From: Streptomyces gossypii
GTDB taxonomy: Bacteria > Actinomycetota > Actinomycetes > Streptomycetales > Streptomycetaceae
DNA: 64,000 nt
Direction of reading: 5' to 3'
NCBI RefSeq assembly: GCF_025165795.1
Contig: NZ_JAJAGO010000002.1
Coordinates: 453,663 to 517,662, forward strand
Positions within the stretch are counted from its first letter, which is position 1. The number at the start of each line of letters is the position of its first letter. The translations under genes were made by a program, and so were the position numbers. The notes beneath the pieces were generated by a model, which ran no database searches, had not been told where the DNA came from, and saw only the letters and a program-made list of their open reading frames with translations. Below are positions 8,655 through 16,672 of this stretch, piece after piece.

Positions 8655-10740
8655 GCGGCGCCGGAAGCGGGCGGCGGTGCAGGATGTCGAGGCGGGAGAC
8701 CGCACGGGTCAGCACCACGTAGAGCCGGTTGAGGCCCCGCGGTTCGGCCTCCACGATCGCCGCGGGCTCCACCACGACCACATGGTCGTACTCCAGCCCC
8801 TTGGCCTCGGTAGCCGCCAGGACGGTGACACGGGGGGCGCCTCCGAGTTCCCCGGCGCCGGGGCCGGTGGTGTCGATGCCCGCCGCGCCGAGGGCCTCGC
8901 GCAGCGAAGCCACGTCAGGTCCGTGCGCGATGACGCCGATGGACCCCTCCCGCGCGAGGGCCGCCCGCACGGCCGCGACGGTGTCCGGGGCCAACTCCGC
9001 GATACGGCGCAGGGAGAGCTCACCGCCGCGCCGCAGCGAACGGGCCGCCGGAAACTCGGCGGGGAAGGACCCCAGCAGCCGGTTGGCCAGTGCGAGGATC
9101 TCCTCCGGGACACGGAACCCGGTGCTCAGCGGGATCACTGCGGCCTCGGCTATGCCCAGATGGGCCAGGTGGCCGGACCAGGCGCGGGCGGCCCAGGGAG
9201 TGGTGCCCTGCGCGAGGTCACCCAGCACCGTCAGCGAGCCGAAGCCGGCTCGGCGCGCGATCGCGCGGCACTGCATGGGCGACAGGTCCTGTGCCTCGTC
9301 GACCACCACATGCCCGTAGCCCGCAGGGCGTTCGATCAGCCCGGCGAGCTCGTCCAGCAGTACCAGATCAGCCGCCGACCACCGCGCGGTGCGCCACGAG
9401 CGCGGCGGTTCCGCCCAGCACAGCGCCCGCTGCTCGTCCGGCTTCAGGATGCCGTCAGCCGCGACGGCGAGCGCCTCCGCACCGCCCAGCAGCGCGGCGA
9501 GGATCTCCTCCGGCTGCACCTTGGGCCACACCCCGTCGACGAAGGCGGAAACCGGCCGCGCCCGGCCCATCCGGCGCAGCCACTCGCCGCCCCGCGGGCC
9601 CGCACGGCGCTCCGCCTGCTGGTGCAGCAGCCGGGCGACCCGCGCCCGTACGCGCTCGCGCCCCACCGCGTACGGCGGCTGCTCCGCGCGGACCTCGGCG
9701 ACGATCCTGGCGAGCTCCCCGGTGGTCACCCGCCAGCGGTAGGAGCCGTCGGGCACCTCCACCGGGCCGCACGCGCGAGCGACCCGCCCGTACAGCGCAC
9801 GGCGCAGCACCCGCGCCATCCGGGCGTCGTGCTTGACCGACGCCGCCGTCTCGCCGTCGACCGCCCGCACCGGGTGGCGGGCGATCTCCTCGTCCACCGT
9901 GGACTGCCGCACCCCGCTCTCGCCGAGCGAGGGCAGTACATCGGCGATGTAGGCCAGGAACGCCGGGTTGGGTCCGAGGATCAGCAGTCCGGCGCGCTGG
10001 ATGCGCCGGGGGTGGGTGTAGAGCAGATACGCGGCGCGGTGCAGCCCGACGGCGGTCTTTCCGGTGCCCGGTGCGCCCTGGACGCACAGCGAGGTCTCCA
10101 GGCCGGCGCGGACCAGGTCGTCCTGCTCGGGCTGGATGGTCGCGGCGATGTCGCGCATGGGGCCGACGCGTGGGCGCTCGATCTCGCTGCGGAGGATGCT
10201 GCCGGGGCTGCCGCCGCTGCCTGCGTCGCTGCTGCCGCTGCCGCTGCCGGAGCCTGCGTCGGTGCCGGGGCCCGTGAGGTGTTCGTCCTCCAGACTCGTC
10301 AGATCCTCCGGAGAGCCGTCGCTCCATGGAGCCCAGCCGAACCGGCGGCGCACCTCGACACCCTGCGGGGCCCGCGCACTCGCCTGGTAGAACGCACGGG
10401 AAACGGGGGCACGCCAGTCGATGACGAGCGGCGGCGCGGCCTCCCGCTCGGTGATGCGGCTGCGGCCCACGTAGTAGCGCTGGCCCCGGTGGTCTCCCGA
10501 GGCCGGGCCGCTCCCGTAGTCGAGGCGGCCGAAGAAGAGGGGACGCTCCGGCTCCTCCAGGAGCCGCTTGGCGTGGCTGCGCAACTGGTGGCCGAGGGTT
10601 TCGGCGTCCGCGCCGGAGGCGGAGACGTCCGCACCCGTGACGACACGCGCCTCCGCGCCCTCGGCCATGGCTGCTCTGGCGGCACGGCAGAGCTGGTGGT
10701 GGGCTCGTTCGCTGCTGAGTTCCCGGTCGAGTGAGGTCAC
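8599..10740 (-). CDS. HelD-like UvrD/SF1 helicase, probable RNA polymerase recycling factor
   Basis: 713 residues from GTG 10740. Walker A GAPGTGKTAV lies near residue 245, Walker B is VVDEAQDLSP, and C-terminal SF1 motifs include ATEAKGLEYDHVVV and RLYVVLTRA. The N-terminal ~190 residues form the extended arm typical of HelD, followed by a Ser/Gly linker. HelD proteins bind RNA polymerase, open its clamps and release it from DNA; the Streptomyces relative HelR gives rifamycin tolerance. Whether this one does so is inference. No purine-rich site precedes the start, and a -10 element lies 7 nt before the GTG, so the message is probably leaderless. Confidence 0.87.
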   Translation of the reverse strand: MTSLDRELSSERAHHQLCRAARAAMAEGAEARVVTGADVSASGADAETLGHQLRSHAKRLLEEPERPLFFGRLDYGSGPASGDHRGQRYYVGRSRITEREAAPPLVIDWRAPVSRAFYQASARAPQGVEVRRRFGWAPWSDGSPEDLTSLEDEHLTGPGTDAGSGSGSGSSDAGSGGSPGSILRSEIERPRVGPMRDIAATIQPEQDDLVRAGLETSLCVQGAPGTGKTAVGLHRAAYLLYTHPRRIQRAGLLILGPNPAFLAYIADVLPSLGESGVRQSTVDEEIARHPVRAVDGETAASVKHDARMARVLRRALYGRVARACGPVEVPDGSYRWRVTTGELARIVAEVRAEQPPYAVGRERVRARVARLLHQQAERRAGPRGGEWLRRMGRARPVSAFVDGVWPKVQPEEILAALLGGAEALAVAADGILKPDEQRALCWAEPPRSWRTARWSAADLVLLDELAGLIERPAGYGHVVVDEAQDLSPMQCRAIARRAGFGSLTVLGDLAQGTTPWAARAWSGHLAHLGIAEAAVIPLSTGFRVPEEILALANRLLGSFPAEFPAARSLRRGGELSLRRIAELAPDTVAAVRAALAREGSIGVIAHGPDVASLREALGAAGIDTTGPGAGELGGAPRVTVLAATEAKGLEYDHVVVVEPAAIVEAEPRGLNRLYVVLTRAVSRLDILHRRPLPAPLTACRAGGGSPEESVRPR

Positions 10741-10760
10741 GGGAGGAAGGATAGCAAAAA
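10741..10760 (-). promoter_or_regulatory. Leaderless promoter of the HelD-like gene
   Basis: On the minus strand TATCCT (10748-10753) ends 7 nt before the GTG, placing transcription start at or next to the start codon. The sequence in between is pyrimidine-rich and carries no Shine-Dalgarno. Upstream is an unusual A/T-rich stretch with two runs of T; no good -35 is evident. Confidence 0.6.
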
Positions 10761-10805
10761 ACGTTACCGGGTTAAAAAATTGACCGAGTCTCTTGCCGGT
10801 CCCCG

Positions 10806-11483
10806 TCAGGCGTACTGGCCGAGCCCGGACCGCAGCTGGCCGAAGGCGAGGTCGGCGTCCTGGACGGCCTGCGGGAAGGCCGCTTCCGCCGTTCGACCGG
10901 CGTGGATGCGGGCCCAGTTCTGCTCCGCGAGAATGCGCTGAGCTGCGATGATCTGTCCGCCAGCCAGTCGCGCCGTGAGGTCGTCCGACGCCACAGGCGC
11001 CAGCGCGTCGGCCAGCGCCTGCTCCGAACGGTCCAGATACGCGTGCAGCCGGGCGACCAGGCTCGGCGTGCTGTACAGCAGGCCGTGGAACTCCAGCACC
11101 CGCGGCTCGTCGTTCAGTCCGGTCACCGGATCGTGCCGGTCCAGCGCCTCCCGGAAGTGCCGGTGCAGCGCCGCCAGTGGTGAGCGGCCGGCGGCCCGGC
11201 CCGCCGCCACGACACGGGCGGCCTCGTCCTGGTGGTCGGCGAAGCGGTGCAGCGCCAGATCCTCCTTGGCCGGGAAGTAGCGGAAGAGCGTGGGCTTGGA
11301 GATCTCGGCCGCCGCGGCCACCTCGGCTACGGACACATGCTCGAACCCCTTCTCGAGGAAGAGGGTGATCGCGGTGTCGGAGACCGTCTGGTACATCCGC
11401 TGCTTCTTCCGCTCCCGCAGGCCCGTCAGGCTCGCGCCCGTGTCACCGCCCCCGCCACCGCGTCTGTCGCCACTTTTGCCCAT
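10806..11483 (-). CDS. TetR family transcriptional regulator
   Basis: 225 residues. The N-terminal ~20 residues are Gly-rich, then a TetR helix-turn-helix spans about 24-75 (TLFLEKGFEHVSVAEVA, ISKPTLFRYFPAKEDL). The C-terminal ligand domain is divergent, with RVLEFHGLLYSTPSLVARL resembling the second domain of regulators that control efflux or oxidoreductases. Target unknown. It lies 26 nt downstream of the kinase of the vWA/PP2C operon on the same strand. It also has its own -10 (TAGCCT, 6 nt from the ATG) and a short palindrome, so it may be expressed separately as a leaderless, self-controlled gene. Confidence 0.9.
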   Translation of the reverse strand: MGKSGDRRGGGGGDTGASLTGLRERKKQRMYQTVSDTAITLFLEKGFEHVSVAEVAAAAEISKPTLFRYFPAKEDLALHRFADHQDEAARVVAAGRAAGRSPLAALHRHFREALDRHDPVTGLNDEPRVLEFHGLLYSTPSLVARLHAYLDRSEQALADALAPVASDDLTARLAGGQIIAAQRILAEQNWARIHAGRTAEAAFPQAVQDADLAFGQLRSGLGQYA

Positions 11484-11489
11484 ACGGGA

Positions 11490-11512
11490 AGGCTACGACC
11501 TGACGGACGTCA
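11490..11512 (-). promoter_or_regulatory. Leaderless promoter and palindrome before the TetR gene
   Basis: TAGCCT on the minus strand (11490-11495) ends 6 nt before the ATG. Just upstream TGACG-GA-CGTCA (11501-11512) is a two-fold symmetric 12-mer overlapping the kinase stop codon. Its position suits an autoregulatory operator; this is inference. Confidence 0.45.
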
Positions 11513-12484
11513 TGAGGCCCGGCCCGGTGGGTGGAGGGGGATGGAGCCGCGGGGGCGGGCGGAGTCCAGGACGGAGGGGTCCGGGGCCGGGCGCGGGCGG
11601 GGTGCGGGGGCCCGGTTCAGTTTGATGGTGTCGCGAGGGGAAAGCGCTGTGCGCCACTCCGCGAGGGTGGGCCGGGAGCCGTATGCGCCGTCCGCCTCGG
11701 CAAGACGTCTGCGTACGGCGCCCTCCTGCCGGTCGTCCAGCTCGCCCGGCACCAGCGCGGGCGGCTTCCCGGGGGAGGCGTAGGCGTCGCGCGTGAGGAT
11801 GCGGACGACGGCCAGCGCCGCCTTGTAGCGGTCGCTGTCCACGGTTGCCGTGCCGGGCGTGGCCAGCGGGTCGTGCCAGTCCGGGGTTTCGGCCTGGGCG
11901 AGCACGGGGTCGCTGCCGGTGGTACGGAAGCCGTCGCAGTCCAGCAGATAGACGGCGGCCTGCGGGCGTACCGTCCACAGGACGTTGGCTTGTGAGACAT
12001 CGCCCAGCACCAACTGCAGGTTGTGCAACCGTTCGACCAACTCGACGAGCGCGAGGGCCAGTTCACGCCGCTGCCCGGCGGCGGGCTGGACGACGTCCTG
12101 CCAGGCCGGGCGTGGGGCCCGCAGCAGGAACTGGAGTTCGGTCAGCTTGGCCGCGCCACTGGGAGCGCGCCAGGTCATCGATGAGGGCGCCCGGTGCATC
12201 AGGAAGCCCGCCGTACGGTCACCGCGGCCGCCGTCCACCACCCGGCACAGCGGCCAAGCGGTCTGTGCGTCGAGCCGGGCCCGCCGCTCCGGCGGCAGCG
12301 CGCGGCGTACGCGGACGAGGGCGGCCAGCGAGTGCCCGTTCACCCTTTCCGGCGCGCGGTAGCTCTTGTACAGCAACGTGTCGTGGCCGCGTACGGCGAG
12401 CACTTCGCCCTGGCCGCCGTCGCCGATCTTCTCGCCGGTCGCCAGCGTGGCCAGCGGGACGTCCGCACCGTCGTCGGCGCTCAC
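11510..12484 (-). CDS. YegI-like protein kinase of a TerY phosphorylation triad
   Basis: 324 residues from GTG 12484, whose GTGA overlaps the stop of the phosphatase gene, implying translational coupling. A glycine loop GDGGQGEVLAV lies near residue 22, followed by LLYKSY with a candidate ATP-binding Lys. The catalytic loop is LVLGDVSQANVLW, replacing the usual HRD with GDV but keeping the Asp and Asn. The metal-binding motif is DCDGF instead of DFG. These are features of the divergent YegI-like kinases that accompany TerY and PP2C proteins. The C-terminal ~60 residues are Pro/Arg-rich. Likely partner: the vWA protein encoded two genes upstream. Confidence 0.82.
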   Translation of the reverse strand: MSADDGADVPLATLATGEKIGDGGQGEVLAVRGHDTLLYKSYRAPERVNGHSLAALVRVRRALPPERRARLDAQTAWPLCRVVDGGRGDRTAGFLMHRAPSSMTWRAPSGAAKLTELQFLLRAPRPAWQDVVQPAAGQRRELALALVELVERLHNLQLVLGDVSQANVLWTVRPQAAVYLLDCDGFRTTGSDPVLAQAETPDWHDPLATPGTATVDSDRYKAALAVVRILTRDAYASPGKPPALVPGELDDRQEGAVRRRLAEADGAYGSRPTLAEWRTALSPRDTIKLNRAPAPRPRPAPDPSVLDSARPRGSIPLHPPGRAS

Positions 12485-13617
12485 GGGGCCGCGACCCCTT
12501 CCCACAGACAGATCACCGTACGGTCGTCGTCGTACGACTTGACCCTGGTCTGCGCCTGCCACAGGAAGTCGGCGGGCTGCGGCACGGCCGCACCGGAGCC
12601 CCAGTGAGCGGCCAGCAGGCGGCGCAGCTCCGGGTTGCCCGTGAGGGGGCCTTCGAGGCCGTCCGTGCACAGGACGAGGACGTCGCCGGGCTCGGAGGGG
12701 GCGAGCAGACTGGTGGTGACCCGGTCGTACGCCGCGGGGAGCGCGGCCGTCCTGGTGTCGATGATGTCCTGACTGTGCGGAGTGCTCCGGTCGTACGAGG
12801 GGTGGGGTCCGTGCGCGCTGTGGAGGGCGTGCGAGTCCTCCGGACCACCGCCCCTGATGCTGTGCCAGCCGTCGGGCCGCAGCCGGAAGAGGCCGCCGTC
12901 GCCCACGGCGAAGAAGCCGCGTACCCGCACCTCCGGATCGAGCGGCACCAACAGGGCACGCAGTGTTGTGGCGTACTGCTCCGGGCGCTCGGACGGCCGG
13001 GTCCGCCGCAGCCGCGCCGCGGCGAGGTCCACGGCGTCCTCGACCAGCGTCCGGAGAGCGCCCGCGTCCTCGGCGCGCAGCGCGGCGGCCAGTTGGCCCG
13101 CCACGCGGTCCAGGCACTGGGCGGCCATGGCGACCATCCCGTGCGATCCGCGGTGCGACAGGGGCGCGGAGCCGACGCCGTCCGCGACGGCCAGCAGAAG
13201 CAGCCCGTCCTCGGTCGTGTCCGTTGCTGTGGCTGTGGCTGGCGAGCTGGTGGGGCCGATCCGGATCACGCCGAGCGCGTCCTGGCGGCACTCGTGCAGA
13301 TGACGATGGGCGTCGCCGCGTACGGAGGCGCCGCGCACGGTCAGCGGCCCGTACGAACCGCCGTCCAGCTCGATGTCGGGGAGCGTGGCGCCGTACCAGT
13401 CGCCACCGTTGACCGAGGGGGCGCCCGAGGGCGCGGGCGGATAGCTCGGCGGGCGGGCGCCGATGTGCTGGGGGACACCGCGCGGCTCGGTCGGCTCGGG
13501 TGCCGCACGGCGCGGGCGCAGCGACTCCCGCAGATTCGGCGGCAGATCTTCGAGCAGGCCGTCGGAGGGGTCACCTCCGGCTTGGTGCCGGTCGCCGTAC
13601 TGACTGTCCTGGTGCAT
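12481..13617 (-). CDS. PP2C-type serine/threonine phosphatase of the triad
   Basis: 378 residues. The first ~95 are Pro/Gly-rich and probably disordered. The catalytic domain follows with the PPM metal-binding pattern: CRQDALG, VADGVGS, AVGDGGLF, VLCTDGLEG and a terminal YDDDRTVICL. The Asp residues that bind the two metals are all visible, so it should be active. It starts 18 nt after the vWA gene and overlaps the kinase gene by 4 nt. In known TerY triads the phosphatase opposes the kinase on a shared target. Confidence 0.9.
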   Translation of the reverse strand: MHQDSQYGDRHQAGGDPSDGLLEDLPPNLRESLRPRRAAPEPTEPRGVPQHIGARPPSYPPAPSGAPSVNGGDWYGATLPDIELDGGSYGPLTVRGASVRGDAHRHLHECRQDALGVIRIGPTSSPATATATDTTEDGLLLLAVADGVGSAPLSHRGSHGMVAMAAQCLDRVAGQLAAALRAEDAGALRTLVEDAVDLAAARLRRTRPSERPEQYATTLRALLVPLDPEVRVRGFFAVGDGGLFRLRPDGWHSIRGGGPEDSHALHSAHGPHPSYDRSTPHSQDIIDTRTAALPAAYDRVTTSLLAPSEPGDVLVLCTDGLEGPLTGNPELRRLLAAHWGSGAAVPQPADFLWQAQTRVKSYDDDRTVICLWEGVAAP

Positions 13618-13635
13618 GCCTTGCCCCCTGGGCGG

Positions 13636-14301
13636 TCAGAGCTTGTCGAGAGAGACCGTGCTGAATCCTGGCACGGTGTCGTCCACGGCGAGGGTGAACC
13701 CGGAACCTCCGTCGGCCGGGATGCTGCCCGCCGAGCGCACGATGGACCGGGTGAGGCTGGCCGCGAACTCGCGCAGCGCGGCTGCCGGGGAGACCGAGGA
13801 GTCCTGCTGCATGAAGGCGCGGAAGTTCGCCACCTGGCTGATCGTCGAGGTGTCGGCCTCGCCGATCCCGAAGGCGATGATCTTCGGTCCGTAGCGGGAG
13901 GAGGTCAGCTGCTTGAGCGCCTGCTCCCAGCCGGAGTCGGTGGGCACCCCGTCGGAGAGGAAGAAGGCGACGGGCCGGTAGACCTCGTGGCCCTCGCTCT
14001 TGAGGGCGGCGACGTCCGCTTCGATGCTCTGCTGGAGGGTGTGGAAGGCACTTCCGTACGAGGTGATGCCTCCGGCGGTGAGTGCGGGCAGCTCCTCCAG
14101 CTCGCTGAGGTCCACGAGCGGCTGGAGGACCGTGGCGTCGTCCGAGAACCCGATCAGGGCGAACCGGGTCTTGTCGGCCACGGTCGGATTGGTGCTGATC
14201 TCCTGATGCAGCTCGGGCAGGGCGGAGTTGATGGCGTCGATCGGCGGGCCGCCCATGGAGCCGGATTCGTCGCACACCATGTAGAAGGGCAGAATTTGCA
14301 C
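13636..14301 (-). CDS. TerY-like von Willebrand factor A domain protein
   Basis: 221 residues, essentially a single vWA domain, from a GTG at 14301 with a strong GGAGGAA site. The MIDAS residues are intact: CDESGSMGG (DxSxS) at the start, a Thr in GGITSYGSA, and Asp in FFLSDGVPTD. TerY proteins act as cytoplasmic metal-binding scaffolds in tellurium-resistance/stress systems and are often coupled to a PP2C phosphatase and a kinase, exactly as here. The gene follows the small membrane protein by 56 nt. Confidence 0.92.
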   Translation of the reverse strand: MQILPFYMVCDESGSMGGPPIDAINSALPELHQEISTNPTVADKTRFALIGFSDDATVLQPLVDLSELEELPALTAGGITSYGSAFHTLQQSIEADVAALKSEGHEVYRPVAFFLSDGVPTDSGWEQALKQLTSSRYGPKIIAFGIGEADTSTISQVANFRAFMQQDSSVSPAAALREFAASLTRSIVRSAGSIPADGGSGFTLAVDDTVPGFSTVSLDKL

Positions 14302-14357
14302 GGAAGTTCCTCCAGGTGAGGGGTTGTTCGTCGTTCAGGGGCAGGGGGCCGCGGGGA

Positions 14358-14855
14358 TCAGCGGGTGAAGAAATAGATCTCCAGATCCGCGTGTCCGACG
14401 GATCCGCCGAGATCCATGAAGTCGCGGGTCGTCGTCTTCTCGAACATCGCCGGACGGGCCTCGTCCAGCAGCGAGTTGACCCGGTGGGCGTAAGCGATGC
14501 CCGCTCGCGCCTCCCGGGTGCGGCCGAAGGTGAGGACGATGGCCGCCTTGCGGCCTCCGTACTTCTGCGTGACCTCGCGCAGCTCGCGGACGATGCGCTT
14601 GCGGTCGGAGGAGGCCGCGTCGATCGACACCTTCACCGGCTCGCGCTCCACGGAGCGCGGCCCGGTCGGGGTCGGAGACGGGGAGGGCGACGCGGAAGGG
14701 GAGGGAGAAGGCGACTTGGAGGCATCCCCGCGAGCGGCCTCCCTGGCCTTCACCGGGTCTCCCTGGTCGCCCATGGAGACGAGGGCGAGCACGAGCAGCA
14801 TGTCCGCGAACAGCCAGCCCGCGAGGTGCAGTGGATTCAGCCCGCGGCCCCTCAC
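14358..14855 (-). CDS. MotB/TolR/ZorB-like single-span membrane protein
   Basis: 165 residues from GTG 14855, which overlaps the upstream stop as GTGA. One membrane helix near the N terminus reads HLAGWLFADMLLVLALVSMG; the Asp (residue 18) followed by M-L-L-V-L closely resembles the TolR/ExbD/MotB helix whose Asp carries protons. A Ser/Pro linker (about 45-70) leads to an alpha/beta domain of ~95 residues (VKVSIDAASSDRK, KAAIVLTFGRT, HADLEIYFFTR) presumably outside the membrane. It would pair with the long coiled-coil protein encoded immediately upstream. The assignment rests on topology and this motif; no search was run. Confidence 0.65.
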   Translation of the reverse strand: MRGRGLNPLHLAGWLFADMLLVLALVSMGDQGDPVKAREAARGDASKSPSPSPSASPSPSPTPTGPRSVEREPVKVSIDAASSDRKRIVRELREVTQKYGGRKAAIVLTFGRTREARAGIAYAHRVNSLLDEARPAMFEKTTTRDFMDLGGSVGHADLEIYFFTR

Positions 14856-16252
14856 CGGGGCTCCGCGACACTGCCGGGGCGGCCATCGAACACGTCTGCC
14901 GGATGGTCCTGCCCCTCCGGGTGTCGGCCGCCACCGTGCACGTCGGTACGGGCGGACCCGTCCCGCTGCTGCGCGCGGGCGCCCGCGCGCTCTTCGGCAC
15001 GTATCCACTCCTCCGCGCGCGTCCGCTCCTCCAGGCGCAGCCGCAGCCGTACCGCGAGCTCCAGTTCGGCGAACCGTTCCGCGGCCGTGCGCAGGGCGTC
15101 GGTCTGCTCGTTGAGTTGGCGCGAGGTCTCCTGGGAGGCGGTGACGGCCGCCGCGGTCTGCTCGGCTACCTCGCTGAGCCGGGTCAGTGTCCGCCCCGTG
15201 AGGTCTGCGGCCACCTCGGTGCTGGTGGTGAACGACCGCTGCGAGGCGTTCAGCGCGCTGAGCGCGTCCTCGACCCTGACCCCCGCCTCGTGCAGTTGTG
15301 TGCCTATCTCGCCGTTGACCGTGTGGATCTCGCCGAGCGCCTCGGTGACCGAACTGCCGTTGTCCCGCACGGCCCCCTCCACCGCCGCACGCACCTGGTC
15401 GAGCGTCTTGTCGAGCGCGTTGCCGTGGTGGCGCACCGCGGTGTCGATCCGGTCGGCCGCATCCGCCAGCGGGCGGACCGCGGCGTCGGCGCGCCGCAAC
15501 CGCTTCTCGGCAACGGTCACCGAATCCCCCACCTGCTTGGCGGTCTTCTCCAGCGAGACCTGCACCTTGACGGCCTTGTCGGTGAGGCTGGTCAGGGTGT
15601 CCGCCGCCTTGGCCAGCTCCCCGCTGAACCGGCTGGGAGAGGTCAGCCGTTGCTCGTTCAGCTGCAACTGCGCCCGGACGAGCACCGGGACGAGCTTCGC
15701 GAGCAGATCCTCACCGCTGGCCCGGGCCGTCTCCTCCGCACGGTCGACCGCCACGCGGCGCATCCCGTGCAGGGCCGCGCAGCCCAGCAGCAGCACGATG
15801 GCAGTGGTGGCGGAGCCGGCGACATGGCCGAAGGTGAACCAGCCGGACAACTCCCCCTCGAAGCCGGTCTGCCACAGCTGGAGGAACGGACGGCCCGCGT
15901 GCTTCGCGTCCTTCTCGATCAGCGATTCGTACGCGTTGGACGCTCGGGTCAGCCCTAGCCAGGTGAGCAGCAGCGGCACGAAGACCAGCGCACCGAGCCC
16001 GGCCTCCAGCCAGCGCCAGAAGGGTTGTTCGGCCGGGGTGCGGGTCGCGGAGCGTACGCTCTCGGGCCGCGCGTATGCCTGGACGAGGTCCAGTTCCGTC
16101 CATGGAGCGAGGGCCTCGGTGTCTGTTCCGTCACTCAGCGCCTTCGCCAGCGTGTCGAGTTCGTCCTGCCGGGATTTCAGACCCGGATCCTGAGCAAGCT
16201 CGGCGAGCTCCTCGCCGACCTGCTGACGTGCCGTAAGTGCCCTGGCCAGCAT
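14852..16252 (-). CDS. MotA/ZorA-like membrane protein with long coiled-coil tail
   Basis: 466 residues from the ATG at 16252 (GGGGGTGG upstream; further upstream codons look spurious). An N-terminal soluble helix region of ~75 residues is followed by two membrane helices near 79-101 and 141-163. Then about 250 residues are heptad-like and rich in Ala, Glu, Thr and Arg (roughly 165-420), a predicted coiled coil that should project into the cytoplasm. The C-terminal 45 residues are charged and Gly/His-rich. This matches ZorA in outline, a two-part membrane base plus cytoplasmic tail, though MotA/ExbB usually show three or four helices. A methyl-accepting-type sensor is an alternative reading of the coil. 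Confidence 0.6.
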   Translation of the reverse strand: MLARALTARQQVGEELAELAQDPGLKSRQDELDTLAKALSDGTDTEALAPWTELDLVQAYARPESVRSATRTPAEQPFWRWLEAGLGALVFVPLLLTWLGLTRASNAYESLIEKDAKHAGRPFLQLWQTGFEGELSGWFTFGHVAGSATTAIVLLLGCAALHGMRRVAVDRAEETARASGEDLLAKLVPVLVRAQLQLNEQRLTSPSRFSGELAKAADTLTSLTDKAVKVQVSLEKTAKQVGDSVTVAEKRLRRADAAVRPLADAADRIDTAVRHHGNALDKTLDQVRAAVEGAVRDNGSSVTEALGEIHTVNGEIGTQLHEAGVRVEDALSALNASQRSFTTSTEVAADLTGRTLTRLSEVAEQTAAAVTASQETSRQLNEQTDALRTAAERFAELELAVRLRLRLEERTRAEEWIRAEERAGARAQQRDGSARTDVHGGGRHPEGQDHPADVFDGRPGSVAEPR

Positions 16253-16672
16253 GCCACCCCCATGAAAACACCCGGGGGAACAAGGTGTCCGGCCATGCTC
16301 TCCCGAGGCAGCCCAGCAGATGAGCTCCCCGTCGCGGCACCGTGTTCGCCACTGGCGAGGATCACTGATGGTAGCCCACCCTTCACCCGTTCGGCATAGA
16401 CTTCGGGACCCCCGGATCGAGGCCCGCCGCAGGGCGGCTGATGCGGAAGGGGCGGCAGGGACATGGGCACCGGAGGGGACGGCGGGAGCGCGGCAAGGAG
16501 GCGAGGACACCGGACGGTCGTTCGCGAGGACGGATTCCGCTGCGCCCAAAAGGCGCTGGTGCGGCACCTCGCGAAGCGCAACTCCAGGCACGGCTCGGGT
16601 GGTCGGGCGGGAGCCGCGCGAGTGCGGATGCCGGACCCGGTACGGGGAGCCCGGTCCTGAGTCTGGGGCTGT
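16253..16672 (-). promoter_or_regulatory. Promoter region of the stator/TerY operon
   Basis: 420 nt between divergent transcription units. On the minus strand TACCAT (16368-16373) is a plausible -10, giving a leader of about 110 nt before the ATG at 16252; no strong -35 is visible. No gene is convincing in this stretch. Confidence 0.35.

Noticed and set aside
12481-16252. Canonical Zorya type I or II
   Set aside because: Neither the ZorC/ZorD pair nor ZorE is visible; only the ZorA/ZorB-like part resembles Zorya.
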